64,000 nt of DNA from Erythrobacter litoralis (GCF_029760855.1 NZ_SOSI01000001.1:496001-560000); one strand, 5' to 3'; counted from the stretch's first letter, positions 9,590 to 18,558 are shown. Notes: generated by a model not told the origin, from the letters alone. Made by a program: numbers and translations.

Positions 9590-9629
9590 GCCCGCTTGCA
9601 AGTTCGGGGCGATCTGCCAAACCGGCGGC

Positions 9630-11120
9630 ATGCTTTTTCGTTTGCTCAGCGCCACCGCGCTCCTTGTCCTGGCCTCCCCCCTAACCGCGCAGGAGGCTTC
9701 GCCCGACGATGCGGCCGAGCGGGTTCAGCGGATTGCGGAGCTCGACGATGCAGGCCCGATGCTCAATGCCGTGATCGCCTACGATGCCGGGGCAGCCGCG
9801 AAAGCCGCGGCGGTTTCGCCGGACAGCCTGCTCGCCGGGCGCACGGTGCTGGTGAAGGATAATATTGAAACGCGCGAATGGCCGACCACGGCCGGCAGTC
9901 TTGCCCTCGCCGATAATCGCACCGGCCGCGATGCGCCGCTGATCGCCAATCTTCGTGCGGCAGGCGGCGTGGTGCTCGGCAAGACCAACCTGTCCGAATG
10001 GGCCAATATCCGTGACGACAATTCGACCAGCGGCTGGAGCGCGGTCGGCGGGCTGACCCGCAATCCCTTCGCCATCGACCGGAACAGCTGCGGTTCGTCC
10101 TCGGGCAGCGGCGCGGCGGTTGCGGCGGGCTTCGCCTGGGGTGCAATCGGGACCGAGACCAATGGCTCGATCACCTGCCCCGCCAGTATCAACGGCGTGG
10201 TCGGCTTCAAACCTAGCGTCGGCCTTGTCAGCCGCACGCATGTCGTGCCGATTTCCAGCACGCAGGACACCGCGGGCCCCATGACGCGCAGCGTGGCGGA
10301 CGCCGCCATGTTGTTGAGCGCGATGGCGGGAGAGGATGCCGCGGACCGCGCGACCGTGGGTATTGACCGCCGCGCGGACTATCACACCGGCCTCGCCGAT
10401 TTCTCGCTTCAAGGTGTCCGGATCGGCGTGATGCGCAACCAGATCGGGGACCGCGACGATGTGCGCGCCGTGTTCGAGACCGCCCTTGCCGACCTCGAAA
10501 AGGCGGGCGCCGTGCTGGTCGATATCGAGTTCGAGCCGAACGAGCAGATGTATGCCGACAGCTTCGCCGTCCTGATGTTCGAATTGCGCGAAGAGATGGG
10601 GAAGTATCTCGCCAGCCTTCCCGGCGAGACCATGCCGCGCAGCCTCGCCGACCTCATCGCGTTCAACGAAGCGAATGCGGACACGGAAATGCGCTGGTTC
10701 GATCAGGACCTGTTCGAGCAGGCGGAGGCGACGACCGACCGCGACGCCTATGAAACCGCCCGCGCCAACGCCGTGCGGATCGCGGGCGAGGAAACGCTCG
10801 ACATGTTGCTGGCGGACAATGACGTCGCCTTTCTCGTCGCGCCCACGCGCGGGCCGTCATGGACCAGCGATCTCGTCAATGGCGACAACTACAATGGCTC
10901 GATCGGCTTCGGCTCGCCCGCCGCAATTGCCGGCTACCCGCACCTGACCGTGCCGATGGGCGCCGTGGAAGGTCTGCCGGTGGGGATCAGTTTCTTCGGC
11001 GCGAGGTTCGACGATTTCGCGGTGCTGAAAGTTGGCCAAGCTTACGAGAACGCGCGCAGTGCAGCCCTGCCTGTACCAAGCTTCGAGCGCTGGACCCCTG
11101 CCTCCGCGCAGCCGGACTGA
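9630..11120 (+). CDS. Secreted amidase (amidase-signature family)
   Basis: A 496-residue amidase-signature enzyme hydrolysing an amide bond. A signal peptide (LLSATALLVLASPLTAQ) directs it to the periplasm. The Ser-cisSer-Lys triad is visible: Lys in VLVKDNIETREW, the Ser-rich SCGSSSGSGAAVAAG, and the nucleophile region GTETNGSITCPASING. The C-terminal half continues to GYPHLTVPMG and ends normally. It follows a TonB receptor by 40 bp and precedes the antiporter by 6 bp. It is not GatA: it is secreted and there is no gatB or gatC nearby. The substrate is unknown; import of an amide-containing nutrient with the upstream receptor is possible but is only inferred. Confidence 0.93.
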   Translation: MLFRLLSATALLVLASPLTAQEASPDDAAERVQRIAELDDAGPMLNAVIAYDAGAAAKAAAVSPDSLLAGRTVLVKDNIETREWPTTAGSLALADNRTGRDAPLIANLRAAGGVVLGKTNLSEWANIRDDNSTSGWSAVGGLTRNPFAIDRNSCGSSSGSGAAVAAGFAWGAIGTETNGSITCPASINGVVGFKPSVGLVSRTHVVPISSTQDTAGPMTRSVADAAMLLSAMAGEDAADRATVGIDRRADYHTGLADFSLQGVRIGVMRNQIGDRDDVRAVFETALADLEKAGAVLVDIEFEPNEQMYADSFAVLMFELREEMGKYLASLPGETMPRSLADLIAFNEANADTEMRWFDQDLFEQAEATTDRDAYETARANAVRIAGEETLDMLLADNDVAFLVAPTRGPSWTSDLVNGDNYNGSIGFGSPAAIAGYPHLTVPMGAVEGLPVGISFFGARFDDFAVLKVGQAYENARSAALPVPSFERWTPASAQPD

Positions 11121-11126
11121 CGGGCG

Positions 11127-12518
11127 ATGCTGGACCTCGACCCGCGTATTCTGATGTTCGTGCTGTTCGGCGCGGGACTGATGCTTGCCGTCTCGCTCGA
11201 ACGACTCCTCGCGCGGTTCTGGCTCTCCCTTCCGATCCTTTATGTCGCGATCGGGTATGCGGTGTGGTCGCTCCCGCTGGACCTGCCTTCGTTCAATCCC
11301 GCTTCCGACGGGTTCGATGCGCTGACCCTCGAATATGTAACCGAGTTCATCGTGATCGCGTCGCTCATGGCGGCGGGGATCGCGATCGACCGGCCCGTGA
11401 GCTGGAAGAACTGGCGACAGATCTGGCCCTTGCTGGCGATCGCCATGCCGATCACCATCGCGGCAGTCGCGTTCCTCGGCTGGTGGGCGCTCGGCCTCGC
11501 CCCTGCCAGCGCCATCTTGCTGGGCGCCGCAATGGCACCGACGGACCCGGTTCTTGCCCGCAGCGTGCAGGTCGGCCCGCCCGGACAGAACAAGCGCCAT
11601 GACGTGCGCTTCAGCCTCACGGTCGAGGCGGGGCTGAACGATGGACTCGCCTTCCCCTTTACCTATCTCGCCATAGCCGCGGTCGGCATGACGGCTTTGG
11701 GGGGCTGGACCCTCGAATGGTTCGCATTCGATTTCGTCTATCGTATCGCCATCGGCATCGCGGTCGGATGGGCGGTGGGGCGCATCGGTGCGTGGTACGT
11801 GTTCGAGCGCGAGGCCGATGCGCCGCTCACGGAGATCGACGAAGACAGCGAAGACGAACCGAGCCGCCCGGAATATTCGACCAGCGAGGGCCTCATCGTG
11901 CTCGGCACCTTGCTGCTGGCCTACGGTCTGGCCGAAGTGATCGAGGGTTACGGCTTCCTTGCCGTATTCGTCGGCGCGGTGACCGCCCGCCAAAGCGAGA
12001 ACCGCAGCCGCTATCACAAGATCAGCCATCATTTCATCGACCAGATCGAGCAGATTGTGCTGGTCGCCGTCCTGTTCGGCTTCGGCGCCATGCTGGCGAG
12101 CGGCGTGCTCGATGCTCTCGATTGGAACGACGTGCTGGTGGGCCTTGCCCTTATCTTCCTGATCCGTCCGTTGGCCGGGCTCTTATCGGAAAGCCTTTCC
12201 AAGCTGCGTTTCCCCGGCAAGCTGGCAATCGCGTTTCTGGGCGTGCGCGGAATGGGCTCGATCTATTACCTGTCTTACGGCCAGAACAACGGCAACTTCC
12301 TGCAGATGCCTGAATTATGGGCGGTCGCCAGTTTCACCATTCTCGCCTCGATCATCGTGCACGGCATCGTCGCCGGGCCCTTCATCGCCGCCGTCGAACG
12401 GCGCGGCTTCCATGTTCATCTCGGCGAGAATGCTGAAATACCAGGGAAGGACGAAGAGGAAGAGGAAGACACCGAAACAGTTGAAGTCGACGAAGCCGAC
12501 ACGGTGAAAGCGCGCTAA
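11127..12518 (+). CDS. Cation:proton antiporter (CPA1/NhaP type)
   Basis: A 463-residue inner-membrane antiporter with about 12 hydrophobic segments. It carries family motifs GAAMAPTDPVLARSVQVG (TDP in the unwound helix) and VEAGLNDGLAFPF (Asn-Asp transport site). A charged cytoplasmic loop separates the helical bundles at about residues 230-255. The C-terminal 35 residues are strongly acidic (KDEEEEEDTETVEVDEADT). It exchanges Na+ or K+ for H+; the ion cannot be told from sequence. It starts 6 bp after the amidase stop and ends before a bidirectional terminator shared with tig. Confidence 0.93.
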   Translation: MLDLDPRILMFVLFGAGLMLAVSLERLLARFWLSLPILYVAIGYAVWSLPLDLPSFNPASDGFDALTLEYVTEFIVIASLMAAGIAIDRPVSWKNWRQIWPLLAIAMPITIAAVAFLGWWALGLAPASAILLGAAMAPTDPVLARSVQVGPPGQNKRHDVRFSLTVEAGLNDGLAFPFTYLAIAAVGMTALGGWTLEWFAFDFVYRIAIGIAVGWAVGRIGAWYVFEREADAPLTEIDEDSEDEPSRPEYSTSEGLIVLGTLLLAYGLAEVIEGYGFLAVFVGAVTARQSENRSRYHKISHHFIDQIEQIVLVAVLFGFGAMLASGVLDALDWNDVLVGLALIFLIRPLAGLLSESLSKLRFPGKLAIAFLGVRGMGSIYYLSYGQNNGNFLQMPELWAVASFTILASIIVHGIVAGPFIAAVERRGFHVHLGENAEIPGKDEEEEEDTETVEVDEADTVKAR

Positions 12519-12534
12519 ACCGTTTCGCGCATAG

Positions 12535-12568
12535 AAAAAGGGCGGCGGGATGATCCCGGCCGCCCTTT
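12535..12568. terminator. Bidirectional rho-independent terminator
   Basis: GGGCGGC (12540-12546) pairs with GCCGCCC (12559-12565), with an inner GGGAT/ATCCC hairpin. The stem is flanked by AAAAA on the left and TTT on the right, so it can end both the antiporter (+) and tig (-) transcripts. Confidence 0.8.
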
Positions 12569-12593
12569 CTATGTCGCTTTGCCGTGAGCCCGA

Positions 12594-14228
12594 TCAGCCG
12601 TCCGACTTCTTCGGGGCAGCCTTCTTCTTGGCCGGAGCCTTCTTTGCGGCAGGTTTCTTGGCGGGCGCCTTGTCGTCGGCATCGGCCTTCTTCGCCGCCG
12701 GCTTCTTGGCAGGGGCTTTTTTGGCTGCCGGTTTCTTGTCGTCCTCGTCTGCAGCCTTCTTCGCCGGCGCCTTCTTGGCGGCAGGCTTCTTCTCGGCGGC
12801 GTCGCCGTCCGCATCGTCGGACTTGGCGGCGGCCTTTTTGGCCGGCGCCTTCTTCTTCGGGGCGGCCTTCTTCTTTTCCGCCGGCTTCTGCTCGGCGTCC
12901 TCGTCCGCTTCGATCGCGGCTTCGAGTTCCTCGCGCGTCACTTCGCGGTCGGTGATTTCGGCCTTGTCGAACAGGAAGTCGACCACCTTGTCTTCATACA
13001 GCGGGGCGCGAAGCTGCGCGGCAGCCATCGGTTCCTGCTGGATGTACTGGATGAACTTCTGCCGGTCCTCGTCGCGATATTGCTGCGCCGCCTGCTGGAT
13101 GAGCATGCTCATTTCCTGCGAGGTGACCTGGACGTTGTTCTTCTGGCCGATTTCCGACAGCAGCAGGCCGAGGCGCACGCGGCGCTCGGCGATGCGCCGG
13201 TAATCGTCCTTCTCGTCTTCCATCTCCTTCAACATGGCGTCGGCATCGTCGGAACGTGCCGCTTCCTGCTGGAGCTGGGCCCAGATCTGGTCGAACTCGG
13301 CATCCACCATGCCTTGCGGCACGGCGAAATCGTGGCCGGCGGCCAGCTGGTCGAGCAGCGCGCGCTTCATCTGCGTGCGGGTGAGCCCGGCGGTTTCCTG
13401 TTCCAGCTGGCCGCGGATCAATTCCTTCAGCTTGTCGAGGTTTTCGAGGCCCATGTTCTTGGCGAACTCGTCGTCCACCTTGGTTTCGTCCTCGACCTTG
13501 ACCTGCTGCACGGTCACGTCGAATTCGGCGTCCTTGCCGGCAAGATGCGCGGCCTGGTAGTTTTCCGGGAAGGTGACGGTAATCGTCTTTTCCTCGCCCG
13601 TTTTCACGCCGGTCAGCTGCTCTTCGAAGCCGGGGATGAACTGGCCGGAGCCGAGCACCAGCGGCGCGCCTTCGGCCTTGCCGCCCTCAAATTCCTCTCC
13701 GTCGACGCGGCCAACGAAATCGATGATCAGCTGGTCGCCGTCCTTCGCCTTGCGGGTCTTGGCGGCATCCTTGTAGCTCTTGTTCTGGCCGGCGATGCGC
13801 TCGAGCGTCTCGTCCACCTGCGCCTCGTCCACCGGAACGGTCAGGCGTTCGATCTTCAGCCCGTCGGTATCGGGTGCCTCGACCTGCGGCAGCACCTCGA
13901 GTTCCATGGTGAGGGTCGCGTCCTTGCCCTCTTCATAGCCGTCGCCCATTTCGACCTTCGGCTGCATCGCGGGGCGCAGCTCGTTGTCGGCGATCGTCTT
14001 GTCGACCGATTCGCGGATCACGTCGTTCACCGCCTGCGCGTGGATCTGCTCGCCGTGCATCTTGCGCACCAGATTGGCGGGCACCTTGCCGGGGCGGAAG
14101 CCGGGCATGCGGACCTGCGGCGCGATCTTCTTGATCTCCTTGGTCACCCGCCCCTCGATTTCGTCGGCGGGGATGGTGATCGCATAGGCGCGCTTCAAAC
14201 CGTCATTGGTCGTTTCTTTGATCTGCAT
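12594..14228 (-). CDS. tig: Trigger factor with Lys/Ala/Pro-rich C-terminal tail
   Basis: A 544-residue ribosome-bound chaperone and peptidyl-prolyl isomerase that receives nascent chains. The N-terminal ribosome-binding domain carries PQVRMPGFRPGKVPANLVRK (the GFRxGKxP signature). The FKBP-type PPIase domain spans about 155-245 (GDQLIIDFVGRVDGEEFEGG) and the helical C-terminal arms run to about residue 440. Residues 440-544 are an added low-complexity tail built from PAAKKAPAKK-like units interrupted by DDAD, DEDD and DADD acidic islands, resembling histone-H1-like tails. Typical trigger factors stop at about 430-450 residues. Shorter K/A tails occur in other alphaproteobacterial trigger factors. 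The gene stands alone between the terminator and tRNA-Leu. Whether the tail binds RNA, DNA or the ribosome is unknown. Confidence 0.97.
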   Translation of the reverse strand: MQIKETTNDGLKRAYAITIPADEIEGRVTKEIKKIAPQVRMPGFRPGKVPANLVRKMHGEQIHAQAVNDVIRESVDKTIADNELRPAMQPKVEMGDGYEEGKDATLTMELEVLPQVEAPDTDGLKIERLTVPVDEAQVDETLERIAGQNKSYKDAAKTRKAKDGDQLIIDFVGRVDGEEFEGGKAEGAPLVLGSGQFIPGFEEQLTGVKTGEEKTITVTFPENYQAAHLAGKDAEFDVTVQQVKVEDETKVDDEFAKNMGLENLDKLKELIRGQLEQETAGLTRTQMKRALLDQLAAGHDFAVPQGMVDAEFDQIWAQLQQEAARSDDADAMLKEMEDEKDDYRRIAERRVRLGLLLSEIGQKNNVQVTSQEMSMLIQQAAQQYRDEDRQKFIQYIQQEPMAAAQLRAPLYEDKVVDFLFDKAEITDREVTREELEAAIEADEDAEQKPAEKKKAAPKKKAPAKKAAAKSDDADGDAAEKKPAAKKAPAKKAADEDDKKPAAKKAPAKKPAAKKADADDKAPAKKPAAKKAPAKKKAAPKKSDG

Positions 14229-14293
14229 GAATGGCTTCTCTTGGACAGGTCGGTTGTTTCAAATGGCACGAAGGCCTGCGCCGGGGCGGAGAT

Positions 14294-14378
14294 TGGTGCG
14301 GGCGAAGGGACTCGAACCCCCACATCTTTCGATACTGGTACCTAAAACCAGCGCGTCTACCAATTCCGCCACGCCCGC
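14294..14378 (-). tRNA. tRNA-Leu (anticodon UAG)
   Basis: On the minus strand the acceptor GCGGGCG (14378-14372) pairs with CGCCCGC (14304-14298). The D-arm is GGCGGAATTGGTAGACGC, the anticodon stem CTGGT/ACCAG encloses TTTAGGT with anticodon TAG, and a long variable arm (GTATCGAAAGATGT) marks a class II tRNA. The T-arm contains GGTTCGAGTCC. Discriminator A and an encoded CCA follow (14297-14294). It reads CUA and probably other CUN codons. Confidence 0.96.
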
Positions 14379-14530
14379 ATGCCCGAACGAAGTTGCGCAT
14401 CGGCGGGATGCGCCGCGCGTGTAGGCGCGTGCCTCTAGTCTTATGCGCTGAAAAGGGCAAGCGCTGCGCCGCAATCGGGGAACGCGGCCGGTTCACCGGT
14501 CGTTCTCATCACGAAAGGATCGCGTATACC

Positions 14531-14779
14531 ATGACTGATTACGAGACCCCAAAGGTACCCCCCGCCACCCCGCCGACCATCGATCCCAAGGTCAAACCCA
14601 AGACCGCGGCGGAAATGGAAGCCGAAGGCGAGCGCGAAGGCGACGTGCTTGCCGACAAGACCGAACCCGACGAGATCGATATCGAGTCGGAGAAGGCCAT
14701 GCGCGCCTCGGTGGAAGGCGGCGAGGATGGCGAGGGCGAGCAGGCGCTGGATGCAGCGACCATGCTGCCGCCAGATTGA
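14531..14779 (+). CDS. Small acidic, probably disordered protein, unknown function
   Basis: An 82-residue protein rich in Glu, Asp, Pro, Lys and Ala with no hydrophobic core, no signal peptide and no Cys or aromatic clusters. The N-terminus is Pro-rich (TPKVPPATPPTIDPKVKP) and the rest acidic (AEMEAEGEREGDVLADKTEP, ending MLPPD). The ATG at 14531 has a GAAAGGATCGCG purine tract upstream. The next small gene begins 12 bp after its stop with an almost identical leader (GAAAGGATCACGAC). I do not recognise the family. It is likely intrinsically disordered. The leader and frame make a real gene more likely than chance. Confidence 0.6.
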   Translation: MTDYETPKVPPATPPTIDPKVKPKTAAEMEAEGEREGDVLADKTEPDEIDIESEKAMRASVEGGEDGEGEQALDAATMLPPD

Positions 14780-14791
14780 AAGGATCACGAC

Positions 14792-14971
14792 ATGGCGACC
14801 CAACCCGACCCCACCCCCGATACGATCGAACCCGGCGCACCGCAGGAAATGCCGTCCGATCCCTCACCCGCCGAAACCCCGGTGCAAGACCCGCCGGGAT
14901 TCGAACCGCCGCAACCCGATACCGACAATCCGGATCGCGGCATTCCCGAGACGCACCCTCCTCCGGATTGA
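14792..14971 (+). CDS. Very small Pro-rich disordered protein, unknown function
   Basis: A 59-residue protein made mostly of Pro, Asp, Glu, Thr and Gln (MATQPDPTPDTIEPGAP at the start, ETHPPPD at the end). It has no predicted fold, signal or membrane segment. An AAAGGATCACGAC leader gives a good ribosome-binding site 5-10 bp before the ATG. It is 12 bp downstream of the 82-residue acidic gene and ends like it in PPD, so the two may be paralogues or parts of one operon. DUF3297 follows 52 bp later. No function can be offered. Confidence 0.55.
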   Translation: MATQPDPTPDTIEPGAPQEMPSDPSPAETPVQDPPGFEPPQPDTDNPDRGIPETHPPPD

Positions 14972-15023
14972 TCGAACCGTTTGATCTTGCCGCTTGGCCG
15001 CGCCCGCATTATCGCGCGCGGCC

Positions 15024-15308
15024 ATGAGCGACGATACCAAGCCCGACACCCCGCCCCGCCATCTCTCGGTCAACCCGAAGAGCGCGCATTTCGACGTCGA
15101 AGTCCTGAAGCGTGGCGTCGGCATCCGGTTCAAGGACCGGCAGCGCACCGATATCGAGGAATACGACATCGACGAAGGCTGGGTGCGCGTTCAGGCGGGC
15201 AAATCGGTCGACCGAAAAGGCAATCCGCTCACGCTCAAACTCAATGGTCCGGTCGAGGCATGGTACGAGGATCTGGGCGAGGACGCGCCAGTCGCGAAGG
15301 CGGACTGA
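15024..15308 (+). CDS. DUF3297 family protein
   Basis: A 94-residue conserved protein. The body reads RHLSVNPKSAHFDVEVLKRG, then VGIRFKDRQRTDIEEYDIDE, GWVRVQAGKSVDRKGNPL and GPVEAWYED, which matches the DUF3297 family found widely in proteobacteria. No catalytic residues are known for the family. It is soluble, beta-rich by composition and lacks a signal peptide. The ATG at 15024 gives the common MSDxxPD start; an upstream in-frame start would add ten non-conserved residues. It is followed 49 bp later by der on the same strand. Confidence 0.9.
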   Translation: MSDDTKPDTPPRHLSVNPKSAHFDVEVLKRGVGIRFKDRQRTDIEEYDIDEGWVRVQAGKSVDRKGNPLTLKLNGPVEAWYEDLGEDAPVAKAD

Positions 15309-15357
15309 CCGCTAATCCTTGCCAAGGCCCGAAGGACGGGCCACTTGCGCTGTTGCT

Positions 15358-16761
15358 ATGAGCGCTCCCGAAAAACCCAAGGTCATCATCATCGGCCGCC
15401 CGAATGTGGGCAAGTCCACGCTGTTCAACAGGCTGGTGGGCAAGAAGCTCGCGCTGGTCGACGATCAGCCCGGCGTCACGCGCGACCGGCGGCTCGGCGA
15501 TGCGGAGATCGCGGGTCTCGAGTTCACCGTGGTCGACACCGCCGGATGGGAGGACGAGGACGCCGAAACCCTCCCCGGCCGGATGCGGCAGCAGACCGAG
15601 GTGAGCCTGGAAGGCGCGGATGCGGCGATGTTCGTCATCGACGCGCGTGCGGGCCTCACGCCGATGGACGAGGAGATCGGGCGCTGGCTTCATACGCAGC
15701 CGGTGCCGGTGGTGCTCGTCGCCAACAAGGCGGAAGGCAAGGCGGGCGAAGCGGGCATCTTCGAAAGCTACAGTCTGGGCTTCGGCGAACCGCTCGGCAT
15801 TTCGGCGGAGCACGGCGAAGGGATTGCGGATCTGTTCGGCGGCTTATGGCCGATTATCGGCGAAAAGGCCGAGGGCGGCGACCGTCTCGACACGCCTGTC
15901 GAAGATAGCGAGGAAGAAGACGAAGCTTCGCGCGGTCCGCTCAAGCTCGCCATCGTCGGACGACCCAATGCGGGCAAATCCACCCTCATAAACCGGCTCC
16001 TCGGCGAAGATCGCCTCCTCACCGGCCCCGAAGCCGGCATTACGCGCGATTCGATCGCCGTCGATTGGACATGGACCGATCCTAGATCAGGCGAGCGGCG
16101 CGACATCCATCTCGTCGATACCGCCGGGATGCGCAAACGCGCGCTGGTGGTCGAAAAGCTGGAGAAGCTTTCTGTCGCCGATGCGCGCCGTGCGATCGAT
16201 TTCGCGGAAGTGGTCGTCCTCCTGCTCGATGCGACGCGCGGCCTCGAATCGCAGGATTTGAAAATCGCCAATATCGTCCTCGAAGAAGGGCGCGCGCTGA
16301 TGATCGCGATCAACAAGTGGGACGTGGCAGAGGAAGCTTCGTCCCTGTTCAACGGCATCAAGGCCGCGCTCGGCGAAGGGCTGGCGCAGCTTCGCGGCGT
16401 GCCGTTGTTCGCCGTATCCGCGAAGACCGGCAAGGGGCTCGACCAGATGCTCGGCGCCGCGTTCGACCTGCGCGAGGAATGGTCGAAACGCGTCTCGACC
16501 TCCGCGCTCAACCGCTGGTTCGACGATGCCCTGATGGCCAATCCGCCGCCCGCGCCCAAGGGCCGCCGGATCAAGCTGCGCTATATTACGCAGGCCAGCA
16601 CCCGCCCGCCGCGCTTCGTGGTGTTCGGCACCAAGCTCGACGCGCTGCCAAAAAGCTACGAACGCTATCTCGTCAACGGCATCCGCGCTTCTCTCGGCTT
16701 CCAGCATGTGCCGATCCGCGTGGTGCTGAAATCGCCGAAGAACCCGTACAAGACCGACTGA
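15358..16761 (+). CDS. der: Ribosome biogenesis GTPase Der (EngA)
   Basis: A 467-residue double-GTPase needed for 50S ribosome assembly. G domain 1 starts with GRPNVGKSTLFNRL and has VDTAGW and NKAE. G domain 2 starts near residue 200 with GRPNAGKSTLINRLLGEDR and has DTAGMRKR and NKWD. The C-terminal KH-like domain contains TRPPRFVVFGTK and ends in PIRVVLKSPKNPYKTD. The ATG at 15358 gives the normal N-terminus ending directly in the first P-loop. The stop codon shares one base with the start of the DUF2721 gene (TGATG), so the two are probably translationally coupled. Confidence 0.97.
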   Translation: MSAPEKPKVIIIGRPNVGKSTLFNRLVGKKLALVDDQPGVTRDRRLGDAEIAGLEFTVVDTAGWEDEDAETLPGRMRQQTEVSLEGADAAMFVIDARAGLTPMDEEIGRWLHTQPVPVVLVANKAEGKAGEAGIFESYSLGFGEPLGISAEHGEGIADLFGGLWPIIGEKAEGGDRLDTPVEDSEEEDEASRGPLKLAIVGRPNAGKSTLINRLLGEDRLLTGPEAGITRDSIAVDWTWTDPRSGERRDIHLVDTAGMRKRALVVEKLEKLSVADARRAIDFAEVVVLLLDATRGLESQDLKIANIVLEEGRALMIAINKWDVAEEASSLFNGIKAALGEGLAQLRGVPLFAVSAKTGKGLDQMLGAAFDLREEWSKRVSTSALNRWFDDALMANPPPAPKGRRIKLRYITQASTRPPRFVVFGTKLDALPKSYERYLVNGIRASLGFQHVPIRVVLKSPKNPYKTD

Positions 16762-17258
16762 TGCCGCCGCTCGAACTCCTTCTTTCCGCTTCCCTCGGCT
16801 TCGATCTGATCGAGCGCACGAGCTCCACCGTGCGGGTGCAGCATGTCGTGCAGCTGAGCCTTGCACCGGCTTTCCTTCTGGCCGGGATCGGGGCGGTGAT
16901 GAACGTGATGACCAATCGCTTGATCTGGGTCGCCAACCGGATCGACCGCATCCTGATCGCCGACGAGGCGGGCGAAGCCGGCGAATTGACGCAGGACCTG
17001 CCCGCGCTCGAGAAACGCCGCGTCCATGCGCAGCGCGCGGTCATGCTCAGCACAGCGGCGGCCTTGACCATCAGCATCGTGATCATGCTGCTGTTCGTCA
17101 GCGCCTTCGTCTACTTTCCGCTGGGTACGCTGGTGGCGAGCATGTGGATGCTCACCATGATCTTTCTGATCGGCGGTCTGACTTCCTTCGTGTTCGAAAC
17201 CCGCACCGCCGCCTTGCGTAATCGCGAGCGCATGAAGCGGCGGCGCGAGCGGACCTAG
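16761..17258 (+). CDS. DUF2721 family membrane protein
   Basis: A 165-residue inner-membrane protein with three hydrophobic segments: about 32-52 (VVQLSLAPAFLLAGIGAVMN), 95-118 (VMLSTAAALTISIVIMLLFV) and 120-148. A positively charged tail ends in RERMKRRRERT. The NRIDRI motif after the first segment and the EKRR motif before the second are typical of DUF2721. The role of the family is unknown. It starts in the der stop codon. Its own TAG stop interlocks with the TAG of the convergent DUF418 gene in a shared CTAG. Confidence 0.88.
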   Translation: MPPLELLLSASLGFDLIERTSSTVRVQHVVQLSLAPAFLLAGIGAVMNVMTNRLIWVANRIDRILIADEAGEAGELTQDLPALEKRRVHAQRAVMLSTAAALTISIVIMLLFVSAFVYFPLGTLVASMWMLTMIFLIGGLTSFVFETRTAALRNRERMKRRRERT

Positions 17259-18538
17259 CGCCGCAGCGCGAACCGCTTGCCATAGGTAAGGCAGCGCCAC
17301 AGCCATTCGAGCGGCCCGTAGCGATAGCGCGCCAGCCACGAATTCGACCACGCGAGCATCAGCGCCCATGCCGCGAGCACGACGAGATAGAGCTGTCCCC
17401 GCGTCAGGTCCCCGAACAGGCCGCCGGCCCAGCCGTCGAACACCAGCATCATCACGACCGAAGTACCGAGATAATTGGTGAACGCAGCGCGGCCCGCAGC
17501 CGAAACGCGCTCCGCCAGCCAGCCGCTCGCCCGCGCACCCCACAGCGCGAGCAGTGCGGCTAAACCCAGCGTCATCAGAAGCCGCGGAATGGGCGACCAG
17601 CCGGAGAACGCGGCCAATGTTCCGTAATAGGTAAGCCCGGCATTCTTCGTCGCAATCGCGATCCACAGGGTCAGCGCGCCACCGACGATCAGTCCGGCCC
17701 ATCCCCATAGCAAGACCTTGCGCCGATCCATACGCCCGTCGAACAGGCCGAACCGGTATAGCGCCATGCCGATCAGCATGAGCGGCAGCGTCTCAAAGGC
17801 GAACAGGAACAGCGTTGCGGCCAGATCATCCCAGTGTTCGCTTGCGCGGTGGGAGACGATGTCGGCATAGGAGCCGGTCTCGTGCAGTCGATCCTCCACG
17901 GCCGCATCGGCGAGGTCCACCCGCTTGCCCTTCTCCAGCCCCTCGCGCATTTCGACCACCGCCGCAGGCGCATCGTCCTGCGGCGTGTCGGCCACGAACT
18001 GCAAAGGGATCGTGAAAATGCCGTACAGGATGGCGCCCCCGATATAGCCAACGACCCCCAAAACCATCTGCCGCTTGGCGCTCAGCCGGATGAACAGCAG
18101 GGCGGCAAGTCCGGCGCAGGCATAAAGAAACAGGATATCCCCGCGCCAGATCAGGAAGAAGTGGATCAGGCCGAAAATCCCTAGGAACAGAAGCCGCCGC
18201 GCCTGAAGGCCCCGCCCCGCCCCGCGCTCCCACGCTTTCTCCATGAACAGGTACAGCCCCGCCCCGAACAGGAGGGAGAACAGCCCGCGCATCTTCCCGT
18301 CGATCGCCACGAATTGCGCGACCCACATCCAGTTTTCCGCTTCGCCATGCGGTGTAGTGAACGCGCCGGGAAACATATAGGCCTGGAACGGCTGACCGAA
18401 GGCGACGATATTGGCGGCGAGGATTCCCATCACCGCAATGCCGCGAATGAAATCGAGGCTTCCGATGCGATTGCCGGCCACCGCCACCGGTTCGGGCTGA
18501 TCGACGGCAGCGGCCGCCTCGTCCGTATAGGTCGTCAT
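17255..18538 (-). CDS. DUF418 domain-containing membrane protein
   Basis: A 427-residue polytopic inner-membrane protein of the DUF418 (YeiB-like) family, which is related to membrane acyltransferase-like proteins. It starts with RIGSLDFIRGIAVMGILAAN, the family signature. About ten hydrophobic segments follow, and the DUF418 C-terminal block includes AAGRAAFTNYLGTSVVMMLV and YRYGPLEWLWRCLTYG. The function is not established. The ATG at 18538 was picked from the family N-terminus; the frame is open far upstream as an artefact of the SPOR gene. It lies 20 bp downstream of the Sel1/SPOR gene on the same strand. Confidence 0.92.
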   Translation of the reverse strand: MTTYTDEAAAAVDQPEPVAVAGNRIGSLDFIRGIAVMGILAANIVAFGQPFQAYMFPGAFTTPHGEAENWMWVAQFVAIDGKMRGLFSLLFGAGLYLFMEKAWERGAGRGLQARRLLFLGIFGLIHFFLIWRGDILFLYACAGLAALLFIRLSAKRQMVLGVVGYIGGAILYGIFTIPLQFVADTPQDDAPAAVVEMREGLEKGKRVDLADAAVEDRLHETGSYADIVSHRASEHWDDLAATLFLFAFETLPLMLIGMALYRFGLFDGRMDRRKVLLWGWAGLIVGGALTLWIAIATKNAGLTYYGTLAAFSGWSPIPRLLMTLGLAALLALWGARASGWLAERVSAAGRAAFTNYLGTSVVMMLVFDGWAGGLFGDLTRGQLYLVVLAAWALMLAWSNSWLARYRYGPLEWLWRCLTYGKRFALRR

Positions 18539-18558
18539 TTTTCCCCCTTCGGCATTTG

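Noticed and set aside
13080-14345. 421-codon frame antisense to tig
   Set aside because: Overlaps the whole trigger-factor core and runs into the tRNA-Leu gene; no motifs.
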